A DNA stretch of 64,000 bases, from the NCBI RefSeq assembly GCF_000733755.1, contig NZ_JPOF01000003.1, positions 846,501 to 910,500 of the forward strand, written 5' to 3'. The translations under genes were made by a program, and so were the position numbers. Origin of the DNA: Lachnoclostridium phytofermentans (GTDB lineage: Bacteria > Bacillota > Clostridia > Lachnospirales > Lachnospiraceae). Shown piece after piece: positions 15,985 through 23,144 of the stretch. The notes below the pieces were generated by a model, which made no database searches, was not told the origin of the DNA, and saw nothing but the letters and a program-made list of their open reading frames with translations. Numbering within the stretch: position 1 is the stretch's first letter; each line of letters opens with the position of its first letter.

Positions 15985-17483
15985 GGTATTTCTCCTTTGC
16001 AAATGTCTTCATAATAACTACAGTCTCTTGTCAGAGAAGTTTCAGGGATCGGATTCAGCAAATCTGATTTCTGACAGGAAGTCATGAGAGTACGTTCTCC
16101 ATCATTGTATTCTTTCAGAAGAGCCTTAAATCCTTTGATGTCCATTCTGTCCTCATCAACTGCTATACCAATCAGCTGATCCATTACTTCTAGACTGTAC
16201 AATTCTTGAAGTTCCATGATCTTTCTTGCATAATGGGTTGGTTGGTCAAACTTTCTTCCCGCAGCATCTAGATATCGGATGCCATTGCTGTATCTTTGCG
16301 TAAAATCACGTCGTATCTGTGGAATAGAAGTGCTGACTTTGGGAGCAATTGCTTCATAATGGGTTGGTTCTGAAAAGGTGTGGTGTTTCTCATCCGATTG
16401 TTCAAAGCTCATGATATAATTCTCTTTTGCATCATAAAGCTCGATACGAAAGCCATATATTATACGGAATTGCACAGTCTTACCAACGTATTGTACAGGC
16501 ACACTATATTTGTTACTATTAATGCTTACAAAGCTGTCAGGACTGATTTTTCGATTCTGCATCTTTTTGATACGATATCTACTTTGGGGTAGTGGCAGTA
16601 GAAGGGCCTTTTCCTCTAGTAGGTAATGTTGGTTCGGAATCCGCTTTGTGGTAGTATGTTTTTCGTCACACCATGCATCAACTTTTTGTTTCACTCTGTG
16701 ACTCAGGTCCTCCATATTTGCAAAACGATTCCCCTTTATGAACTGATTTTCTATGTATTTAAATGGGGATTCGATTTTACCTTTTTTTCGAGGCCAGTAA
16801 CAGGGACATGCATTTAATTCAGTTCCAAGATGCTTAGCCAGCATCAATGCATGGGGATTGTATCGTACTTCCTCTCCTGATTTAGGATTATTTTCGATTA
16901 CAAGAGCTTTGGGATTATCAATTAGAAGTTCTAATGTAATACCTCCAAGAGCTTTGAATAATTCCTGAATTGCTTCATAGATTGCTTCCGCATCTACTTT
17001 GAGTGAAAAACATACTGCCTTTTTGCGTGATGCAGCCAGAATCATAGCAAAACAGTATACTTTCCGATAGCGACCGCCAATCAGCACCTCGTATTCCGTC
17101 CAGTCGAACTGTGCTTGATCGCCCGGTGGACTTTCATGTCTTACCGTTGCTTTTTTACTGATGTGATTGCCAACATCTTCGTCAACTTTCCCTAAGAGTC
17201 GATAAATCGGGCCAATACTTCCTGTGTACCCTTTGCCTCTTAACTCTCGAAAGATTCGAGTTCCATTAAAGTTGTACGGATCGCAGCGCCATTCAATGAT
17301 CAGTTCCTTATAGTTATCTAGTTTGGATGAGTACGATGTCCTATGATAAACTGGAGGTTCTGTCATATCAAGTAGTCTCTTTACAGTGTTTCGTGAGATC
17401 TTCAGAATCTTTGCCGTTGTTCGCTTAGATTTTGTCTGCTTGTACACTTTTTGTACAGCTGCCCAGTCTTCCAAATCTTTCAC
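15972..17483 (-). CDS. istA: IS21 family transposase IstA
   Basis: About 503 residues from the GTG at 17483, which has AAGGAG nine bases upstream; a frame open to 17552 exists but lacks a site. Order: N-terminal helix-turn-helix (TAKILKISRNTVKRLLD), rve-type catalytic core with QAQFDWTEYEVLIG (first Asp), LELLIDNPKALVIE (second Asp) and PRKKGKIESPFKYIENQF (Glu), then the C-terminal beta-rich Mu-type domain with KISPDSFVSINSNKYSVP. No stops or frameshifts, so with IstB this element could still be active. Confidence 0.92.
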   Translation of the reverse strand: MKDLEDWAAVQKVYKQTKSKRTTAKILKISRNTVKRLLDMTEPPVYHRTSYSSKLDNYKELIIEWRCDPYNFNGTRIFRELRGKGYTGSIGPIYRLLGKVDEDVGNHISKKATVRHESPPGDQAQFDWTEYEVLIGGRYRKVYCFAMILAASRKKAVCFSLKVDAEAIYEAIQELFKALGGITLELLIDNPKALVIENNPKSGEEVRYNPHALMLAKHLGTELNACPCYWPRKKGKIESPFKYIENQFIKGNRFANMEDLSHRVKQKVDAWCDEKHTTTKRIPNQHYLLEEKALLLPLPQSRYRIKKMQNRKISPDSFVSINSNKYSVPVQYVGKTVQFRIIYGFRIELYDAKENYIMSFEQSDEKHHTFSEPTHYEAIAPKVSTSIPQIRRDFTQRYSNGIRYLDAAGRKFDQPTHYARKIMELQELYSLEVMDQLIGIAVDEDRMDIKGFKALLKEYNDGERTLMTSCQKSDLLNPIPETSLTRDCSYYEDICKGEIPCRQ

Positions 17484-17541
17484 CTCTGTTTTCTCCTTCC
17501 TGTATGAGTTACATACAGAAGGTATTTTACAAATCATATAG

Positions 17542-17660
17542 AGGTGGGTCAATTCTAAGTGTTAAATTTTCAAGGAACAGTGTATATCAGAAACAGGATT
17601 ACTTACTCATTGCCCTTCTAGGGTGGGTCAATTTTCCTCGTAAATCCTGGGTCAGTTTTA
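17542..17660. repeat. Right-end array of IS21 transposase-site-like repeats
   Basis: GGTGGGTCAATTCT (about 17544), GGGTGGGTCAATTTT (about 17620) and CTGGGTCAGTTTT (about 17648) are the inverted counterparts of the left array. They lie upstream of istA and may also overlap its promoter, allowing autoregulation. Confidence 0.65.
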
Positions 17661-17708
17661 AGTATAAATCAACACTTTTTGGGGTCAGTTCACACTTGAC
17701 ATAGAGCC

Positions 17709-17716
17709 ATAAAACA
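17709..17716. repeat. Right 8-bp target duplication of the outer ISL3 element
   Basis: ATAAAACA directly after the terminal AGAGCC, an exact match to 9814-9821. Confidence 0.9.
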
Positions 17717-17732
17717 ATTCTACAAAATAGAT

Positions 17733-17781
17733 AAAAGAAACGGAAGCATAGTATCAAACTACTTATGTTTCCGTTTCTTTT
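17733..17781. terminator. Bidirectional terminator between polymerase gene and wall-glycan cluster
   Basis: An 18-bp stem (AAAAGAAACGGAAGCATA pairing with 17764-17781, one mismatch) with a 13-nt loop, A-rich on one side and T-rich on the other. It contains the stop codon of the minus-strand SDR gene. Before the IS insertion it would also have ended the polymerase transcript. Confidence 0.8.
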
Positions 17782-18629
17782 ATTGTTTCTTTAAACTCCA
17801 CTAATTGATAATTTCCTTTTTCTAATATAGATAACGATTTATCATACGTTAGATCTCCAAATACTTTTTTAAATACACTTATATATTTTCTAAGAACATT
17901 GATCATAGGATTAAGTATCTTAATCCCTGTAATACCGTGACCATGACAGCTTGCAATTTCTTGAACTAGATTAAATGTATTTACATATTCTACATTTTGA
18001 GGATGGTAAATTCCATCACTACCACTATTAATAATTTCATATAAATATATAGATAAGTTATCAATATAGATCATACTTCTTTCATTTTCAATCTCTGGAA
18101 AAAAACGAACTCTACTTGCAAGTCGAGAAAGTACTTTATAATTACCTGGACAGTCTTTCCCATATACCATCGGTGGTCTCACAATAGCTATTTTAAAGTT
18201 ATCATCAGCAAGTTCTAGTAATTTTTCCTCTGCAATAAGTTTCGTTCTTCCATAGTAATTATCAGGTTGAGGTATAGAATCTTTGTTTATTCTGATAACA
18301 CCACTTCCATATACAGCCATGCTACTCAAAAATACAAAATGTATTACCCCTGCTTCTTTAGCTAATTGTGCTATTTCTATAGTTTTTTCAACATTACAAT
18401 GATAGTAATCAGAAAAATCAATTTTTCCTGCTTTCTGATGAACAATACTTGCGACATGAACAATACTATTAAATTGGCTATAATCTAGTTTCTTAAAACT
18501 ATCGTCACGCATGGAGACCGTCGCTACATCTACTGGTAAATCATTATGACATATGTATTCTTTTAATCCATTACCTATATAACTATGAATTCCAGTAATT
18601 AGTATACTCTTAGTAGATGACCTTTCCAT
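17763..18629 (-). CDS. NAD-dependent epimerase/dehydratase or 4-reductase (extended SDR)
   Basis: A 288-residue SDR with an N-terminal Rossmann segment (SILITGIHSYIGNGLKEYI), the FLSSMAVYG strand and the catalytic YYGRTK motif (YxxxK) near residue 145. It follows the priming sugar-phosphate transferase gene by 23 bp, so both are surely co-transcribed. In rhizobial and Pseudomonas glycan loci a small SDR beside such a transferase reduces the 4-keto product of a CapD-type dehydratase to UDP-QuiNAc. That pathway is possible here since a dehydratase lies at 5.9-7.8 kb. An epimerase role is the alternative. Confidence 0.8.
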   Translation of the reverse strand: MERSSTKSILITGIHSYIGNGLKEYICHNDLPVDVATVSMRDDSFKKLDYSQFNSIVHVASIVHQKAGKIDFSDYYHCNVEKTIEIAQLAKEAGVIHFVFLSSMAVYGSGVIRINKDSIPQPDNYYGRTKLIAEEKLLELADDNFKIAIVRPPMVYGKDCPGNYKVLSRLASRVRFFPEIENERSMIYIDNLSIYLYEIINSGSDGIYHPQNVEYVNTFNLVQEIASCHGHGITGIKILNPMINVLRKYISVFKKVFGDLTYDKSLSILEKGNYQLVEFKETIKETET

Positions 18630-18652
18630 AAAACTATGCCCCTCCTAATTGT

Positions 18653-19243
18653 CTAACGCTCTCTGCCTTCTCTAATCCCATCACGTGAAAGTACGCTGCC
18701 TACAGTTCCTAAGATACACTTAGTATCAAAAAGAAAGGAAATATGTTTCACATATTCGCCATCATACTCCGCCTTTTTTTCCAACGTCAAAGTATCTCTT
18801 CCATTAATTTGAGCCCATCCAGTTAGCCCAGGTCTAACATCATTAGACCCGTTATGATCTCTAAGTTGAATCAAATCATCTTGATTCCAAAGTGCTGGAC
18901 GTGGACCTACAAAGCTCATATCACCTTTTAGAATGTTCCATAACTGTGGAAGTTCATCAAGACTTGTCTTTCGAAGGAACCTTCCAACTCCTGTTATGTA
19001 TTGGTCAGCATCAGTTAAAAGATGCGTAGGACAATCTTTAGGTGAATCAATATACATAGTACGAAATTTAAACATCCTAAATGTAACTTTATTTTTCCCC
19101 ATTCTATCTTGTACGAAAAAGATTGGACCCTTTGAATCTAACTTAATTAGAATAGCTACAAGGAGCATTATAGGTGATAATAGAATACATCCTATTAACG
19201 AAACCAGAATATCACAGATTCGTTTAAGTAATTTAGTATACAT
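18653..19243 (-). CDS. Undecaprenyl-phosphate sugar phosphotransferase (priming glycosyltransferase)
   Basis: A 196-residue short form of the bacterial sugar transferase family (small PglC/WbaP-like catalytic domain). It has a re-entrant hydrophobic N-terminus (about 8-32), the KFRTMY motif near residue 60, the RTSLDELPQLWNILKGDMS block with its Asp-Glu pair, VGPRPAL, and GLTGWAQINGRD. It transfers a sugar-1-phosphate to undecaprenyl phosphate, the first step of glycan repeat assembly. It heads the minus-strand pair with the SDR gene. Confidence 0.92.
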   Translation of the reverse strand: MYTKLLKRICDILVSLIGCILLSPIMLLVAILIKLDSKGPIFFVQDRMGKNKVTFRMFKFRTMYIDSPKDCPTHLLTDADQYITGVGRFLRKTSLDELPQLWNILKGDMSFVGPRPALWNQDDLIQLRDHNGSNDVRPGLTGWAQINGRDTLTLEKKAEYDGEYVKHISFLFDTKCILGTVGSVLSRDGIREGRER

Positions 19244-19394
19244 ATATTTTGCTCCTATTTCTTCCTTTAAAGTTCGTGTGAAAAAGTTAAATACCTTAAG
19301 CTCTATGTTAGTTTATAACAGTGGACATAAAAATTTAACTGCCAAGATGCTGCTTGATTACCAACTAACATAAGTTATTTTATCAACTCTCTTG

Positions 19395-21323
19395 TTATAA
19401 TAATCGATCATTATAAGTAAATCTAACGCATTTCTCTTCATAACCTATAAAATTATTCTTATATCGGTAATTCAATATACCTCCTTCATATTTAATTACA
19501 TTCTTTAACTTGATTATTTCGCTATTCGCTAGCTTAATCGCATTACCGTTTATATACATTATAAAATTATTTAAATCAATATAATCTTTATTTATTAATT
19601 CATAATAATTATTTTTATCATCTTTTAAAGCAATCTCAGTTTCACTACATATACCTTCAACATAGTTAGAAATTTCGCTACTCTGCTCAAACTGTACATA
19701 TACTTCTTCATTAATTTTAACGTTTTGTTTTATAACTGTATAAACTTCGTATGCTATTATTGGTACGTCAAAATTATAACTTTTGTTATCTAAACAACAA
19801 AATGTAATTCCTGTGCTCTTATCCTCTAAATATCTACTATCATATAATTTTAATGTTAAATGCGCATCATTCACGTCAAATTCCTTAAATCCATATATAC
19901 TAATTCTAAAATCAACAAATGGTTTTAAATATATTTGAGTATATTCACACAATTTTATAGAAGTATCCCTCTCTGCTGTACCATCAAGTTTTAATCTTCC
20001 ATTAATAAGCTTTATAATTTTTATGCCGTCTTGACAGTTTGGTAATTTATCTAGTTGTAACTTAATAAGGTTTTTATTACGGCTCTCTACTACTAATGGA
20101 TATTTACCGTTTTGATTCCAAAAACCTTTCCCAAGTATTCTACATTCCTTATACTTAGAACCATTTATAGTTACTACACCTGTTGTTCCTCCACAATGTG
20201 TAGCTAATAACCTATCACATTTTGCTAATAATGCAATAGTGACATAGTATTCTTCTCCTCTTAAGTATTCTTCATTTACCCTCTTTTTAGAAGTATTTTC
20301 CCTCATTATTACAGCTAACCTTGAATCACCAGTATCTGTATATCTATTTTGGCTAGTGAATAGTAATCTAGATTTAAAAACATCCTGAAATTTATTTAGA
20401 ATATACTCATCTTCTGTACATAAATATATGTACTCATATTTATATTTTGCAACATATTGCTTTGCAATTTCAATCATTTCAAAAACATCAATAGGTATTG
20501 CATGATCTTTAGGTTTCGCATAGATGTAATCTGTTCCTCTACATAATATTCCTAGTACTTTATTTTTTTTAGGAAATAACTTTCTATATTCTTTATTTAC
20601 TTTTTTAATTAATTCATTTCTTTCATGTATATAATTTTTATAAATATACTGACGATCGGACATATGAAAGTTATCATATTTTATGACATTCATATTATTA
20701 GATCCAATAATCACACATTCACTCGAATATACTTCTGATAACTTATATTTAGAAAGTGGTTCAAAGTAATTTTCCCATGCATTAACTAGTCCGATGCTAT
20801 TTTCATCTAAATACAAATTCTTATAATTTTGCATATCAATTACAGGTATTAATTTATTATCTAAACAGAATTTTAGCTGTCTTATAACATAATTAAACAT
20901 CCAAAATAATCCTGTGTTCTGAGCTGGAATCATTACATAGAATTTAACATTATCATTTAACACTCCAAAATTAAATTCAAATAGAGGCTCTTTTAAATCT
21001 TTTTCATTTATATACTCTGTATATGAAATAATCTTCTCATTCTTTATATTGTAATCATTAACTAGTCGATTACACATTTCTTTAGATTTCTTTAAATCTG
21101 TGATTATTATTTTATCAAATTGAATAGTATTTATATCTTTTAAATCTAGATATTGAACGTTTAATTTATTTGTATTAACATAATTTTCTTTGTTATCATC
21201 AGTACAAGCAACTATATCATAATATGGCAAGGGAAAATACTTTATTATTAAATTTAAATTTTTCTCTTCTAAACCATAAATAATTAACTTTTCTTTATTA
21301 TTCTTTTCTCGTCTTTTAAACAT
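19395..21323 (-). CDS. Large protein of a wall-glycan cluster, possible fucosyltransferase-fold glycosyltransferase
   Basis: About 642 residues from the ATG at 21323, which has AGGAG nine bases upstream (the frame is open six codons more from a TTG). The first 110 residues look like a Rossmann-type region (KLIIYGLEEKN). The middle (about 125-420) contains LGILCRGTDYIYAKPKDHAI, VAKYKYEYIYLCTEDEYIL and ATHCGGTTGVV, a pattern resembling NodZ/FUT8-type GT-B enzymes where an Arg-containing HxRRxD-like strand binds GDP-sugar. The C-terminal 200 residues are beta-rich without a recognised motif. Sits in a convincing glycan operon between the ABC ATPase and the priming transferase. Family assignment is tentative. 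Confidence 0.55.
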   Translation of the reverse strand: MFKRREKNNKEKLIIYGLEEKNLNLIIKYFPLPYYDIVACTDDNKENYVNTNKLNVQYLDLKDINTIQFDKIIITDLKKSKEMCNRLVNDYNIKNEKIISYTEYINEKDLKEPLFEFNFGVLNDNVKFYVMIPAQNTGLFWMFNYVIRQLKFCLDNKLIPVIDMQNYKNLYLDENSIGLVNAWENYFEPLSKYKLSEVYSSECVIIGSNNMNVIKYDNFHMSDRQYIYKNYIHERNELIKKVNKEYRKLFPKKNKVLGILCRGTDYIYAKPKDHAIPIDVFEMIEIAKQYVAKYKYEYIYLCTEDEYILNKFQDVFKSRLLFTSQNRYTDTGDSRLAVIMRENTSKKRVNEEYLRGEEYYVTIALLAKCDRLLATHCGGTTGVVTINGSKYKECRILGKGFWNQNGKYPLVVESRNKNLIKLQLDKLPNCQDGIKIIKLINGRLKLDGTAERDTSIKLCEYTQIYLKPFVDFRISIYGFKEFDVNDAHLTLKLYDSRYLEDKSTGITFCCLDNKSYNFDVPIIAYEVYTVIKQNVKINEEVYVQFEQSSEISNYVEGICSETEIALKDDKNNYYELINKDYIDLNNFIMYINGNAIKLANSEIIKLKNVIKYEGGILNYRYKNNFIGYEEKCVRFTYNDRLL

Positions 21324-21423
21324 TATATTCGCTCCTATCAATCTTTATAGGTTAATTAATCTTGTACTAATCAATGCTTATTCTGAGATTATTTCCATCC
21401 AGATTGAATTAGTTAAAGATAAG

Positions 21424-22227
21424 CTATCTTTTCATTACCTTAATATATTCATCACAAACATCAACAGCGTTTCCCACCATCTTTATCTCACCCTTATTCA
21501 ACCAAATTACTTTATCGCATATACGTTTAACTTCATCTATCGAATGAGAAACATATAATAACGTTACACCTTTATTTCTCATTTCTTCCATCCTTTTTTC
21601 ACACTTTTGTTTAAAACTAATATCCCCAACAGAAAGTATCTCATCAACAATAAGAATCTCTGCATTCACTATTGTTGCAACTGAAAAAGCCAACCTTGCC
21701 ACCATACCAGATGAGTAATTTTTTATTGGTGAATCTAAAAACTCATCTAATTCAGCAAATTTAACTATTTCATCGAAATGCTCCTCCATGAATTTTATGG
21801 AATGTCCTAAAACACATCCATTTAAAAATATGTTTTCTCTAGCTGTCAAATTGCCATCAAAACCTGCTCCTAATTCAATTAATGGTGCTACTGTACCATT
21901 AATTTTTATATTTCCAGTATAAGGTTTAATAATACCACTGATTACTTTTAATAAAGTTGATTTACCAGAGCCATTAGAACCTATTATTCCCCATGACTCA
22001 CCTCGATGTACATTAAATGATACATTTTTTAAAGCAAAAAATTCTTGAAATACAAGCTTTCGTTTTATCAGTCTTATAAAATATTCTTTCAAATTATCTA
22101 TTTTTTGATTTGATAAATTAAATCTAACACTAATATCTTTTACCTCAATCATTATATCATCACTACTATTTTTATGCTGATTTATTGCTTCTACACTCAT
22201 TTTATTTGATGAATAGTTATTATTCAT
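21424..22227 (-). CDS. Polysaccharide/teichoic acid ABC exporter ATPase (TagH/Wzt/RfbE family)
   Basis: A 267-residue ATPase with Walker A GSNGSGKSTL (near 82), the family-specific TVAPLIELGAGFDGNLTARENI, the signature NYSSGMVARL (near 166), Walker B ILIVDEILSVGD and H-loop YVSHS. It lacks the C-terminal carbohydrate-binding extension of some Wzt proteins. With the adjacent permease it forms the exporter that moves undecaprenyl-linked glycan or teichoic chains across the membrane. Confidence 0.93.
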   Translation of the reverse strand: MNNNYSSNKMSVEAINQHKNSSDDIMIEVKDISVRFNLSNQKIDNLKEYFIRLIKRKLVFQEFFALKNVSFNVHRGESWGIIGSNGSGKSTLLKVISGIIKPYTGNIKINGTVAPLIELGAGFDGNLTARENIFLNGCVLGHSIKFMEEHFDEIVKFAELDEFLDSPIKNYSSGMVARLAFSVATIVNAEILIVDEILSVGDISFKQKCEKRMEEMRNKGVTLLYVSHSIDEVKRICDKVIWLNKGEIKMVGNAVDVCDEYIKVMKR

Positions 22228-22331
22228 ACCTTCCTTTCCAATACTTAATCTTTATAAATAATACTCACTTATATTAATCAAAAGACTATTAGATTTTCAA
22301 TACTTAACTACTTATTATTAAGCTAATTTAA

Positions 22332-23120
22332 TTAGATGTATAAGATAAATCTATCTTGACTTCTTCTAAAACACAAAACACCAATTAAGATACTTATTAT
22401 TGCTGAAACTATGCCACCCATAATTAGTTGTTCATCTGGAAGTACTCCATCATATACTATAGCCCTAAATTGTGAAACATAAAAGTACATAGGATTAACC
22501 CTTGAAACCCATTTTGCTACCAGATCAGGTAGCACTTCCATCGGATATATAACTGGTGTAAGATATACCCACGCAGTTGTAATAGCATTATATATATATT
22601 TAATATCTCTAAAAAAAACATATGCTTGAGCTAAAAAAAACCCTAATCCTAAACAAAAAACGAAAAGTTGAATAATTACTATTGGTATAAAAAGTAAGGT
22701 TAATGAAAACTTAGCCTTTGTTACAATCATAACAATAAATAGTGCAGCAAGCGAAAACACAAAATCCACTAAGGAACTGCTGACTTTAGCTAAAGTAAAT
22801 ATACCTTTAGGCACATATGTTTTCTTTAACAGTGCACCATTATCTACAATAGACCCTAACGCTAAATGTGTAGATGAGTTCATGTAATTAAATATCAATT
22901 GACCTGAAAACAAATATACAGGAAAGTTTTCAATATTTCGTTTAAATAATTTTGAAAATACAATAGTCATTACAATCATAACCAGTAACGGATTTAGTAC
23001 ACTCCATAGATATCCTAAAAAGCTTCTTCTATATTTCAATTTTAAATCTCTGGTAACAAGTTGCCTTAATAAATCTTTGTACTTAAAGTTTCTTTTAATA
23101 TTATTTATAATTTCAAACAC
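22332..23120 (-). CDS. Polysaccharide/teichoic acid ABC exporter permease (TagG/Wzm family)
   Basis: A 262-residue ABC-2 permease with six hydrophobic segments. It starts with the family's amphipathic N-terminus (LLRQLVTRDLKLKYRRSFLGYLW) and has the ITTAWVYLTPVIYPMEVLP block seen in TagG/RfbA proteins. Its gene lies 104 bp upstream of the ATPase gene and 24 bp downstream of the GT4/TagF fusion gene. Confidence 0.93.
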   Translation of the reverse strand: MFEIINNIKRNFKYKDLLRQLVTRDLKLKYRRSFLGYLWSVLNPLLVMIVMTIVFSKLFKRNIENFPVYLFSGQLIFNYMNSSTHLALGSIVDNGALLKKTYVPKGIFTLAKVSSSLVDFVFSLAALFIVMIVTKAKFSLTLLFIPIVIIQLFVFCLGLGFFLAQAYVFFRDIKYIYNAITTAWVYLTPVIYPMEVLPDLVAKWVSRVNPMYFYVSQFRAIVYDGVLPDEQLIMGGIVSAIISILIGVLCFRRSQDRFILYI

Positions 23121-23144
23121 ATTTTACTCCTAATCTAATTTACT

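Larger units (their letters stand above)
14151..17674 (-). mobile_element. IS21-family element with four genes
   Basis: The termini are TGTTGATTGTCAAGTAAAAT at 14151 and, read from the other end, TGTTGATTTATACTTAAAAC, with TGACCCA following in each. The element is flanked by 5-bp duplications CTTTT (14146-14150 and 17675-17679), as normal for IS21. It sits in the right terminal repeat of the IS3 element. Several extra TGACCCAC-type motifs lie inside each end, the multiple transposase sites characteristic of the family. At 3524 bp it is about 1 kb longer than a simple istAB element because of two further ORFs downstream of istB. Confidence 0.92.
11206..17692 (+). mobile_element. IS3-family (IS150-like) element, interrupted twice
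   Basis: The left end begins TGAAGTGCACCCCAAATGTT (11206). The right end, split by the IS21 insertion, is TGTCCAACTTTT at 14139-14150 plus CTTTTTGGGGTCAGTTCA ending at 17692; its reverse complement pairs with the left end. Removing the nested ISL3 (with its duplication) and IS21 (with its duplication) leaves about 1.44 kb, a normal IS150-group length. No clean 3-4 bp target duplication is visible: left flank GCA, right flank CAC. Part of the host ISL3 right end is also missing, suggesting an adjacent deletion. It carries orfA (11256-11771) and a broken orfB. Confidence 0.85.
9822..17708 (+). mobile_element. Outer ISL3-family insertion sequence, interrupted by an IS3 element
   Basis: The left end starts GGTTCTATAATAAATGTTGG and the right end finishes CACTTGACATAGAGCC. 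Both match the ends of the intact second copy (12553-14060), and perfect 8-bp target duplications flank the element. Removing the inserted IS3 block (11206-17692) leaves about 1.4 kb, a normal ISL3 size. The subterminal palindrome expected before the right end (compare 13932-13970) is missing next to the IS3 junction, so some tens of bases were lost there. The transposase gene is dead (see 9941-11116). The insertion point lies between the polymerase stop codon and a bidirectional terminator. Confidence 0.88.

Noticed and set aside
19300-19380. Hairpin with arms TATGTTAGTT / AACTAACATA between the priming transferase gene and the 642-aa gene
   Set aside because: Loop of roughly 50-60 nt and no U-run; too weak to call a terminator or regulatory RNA.
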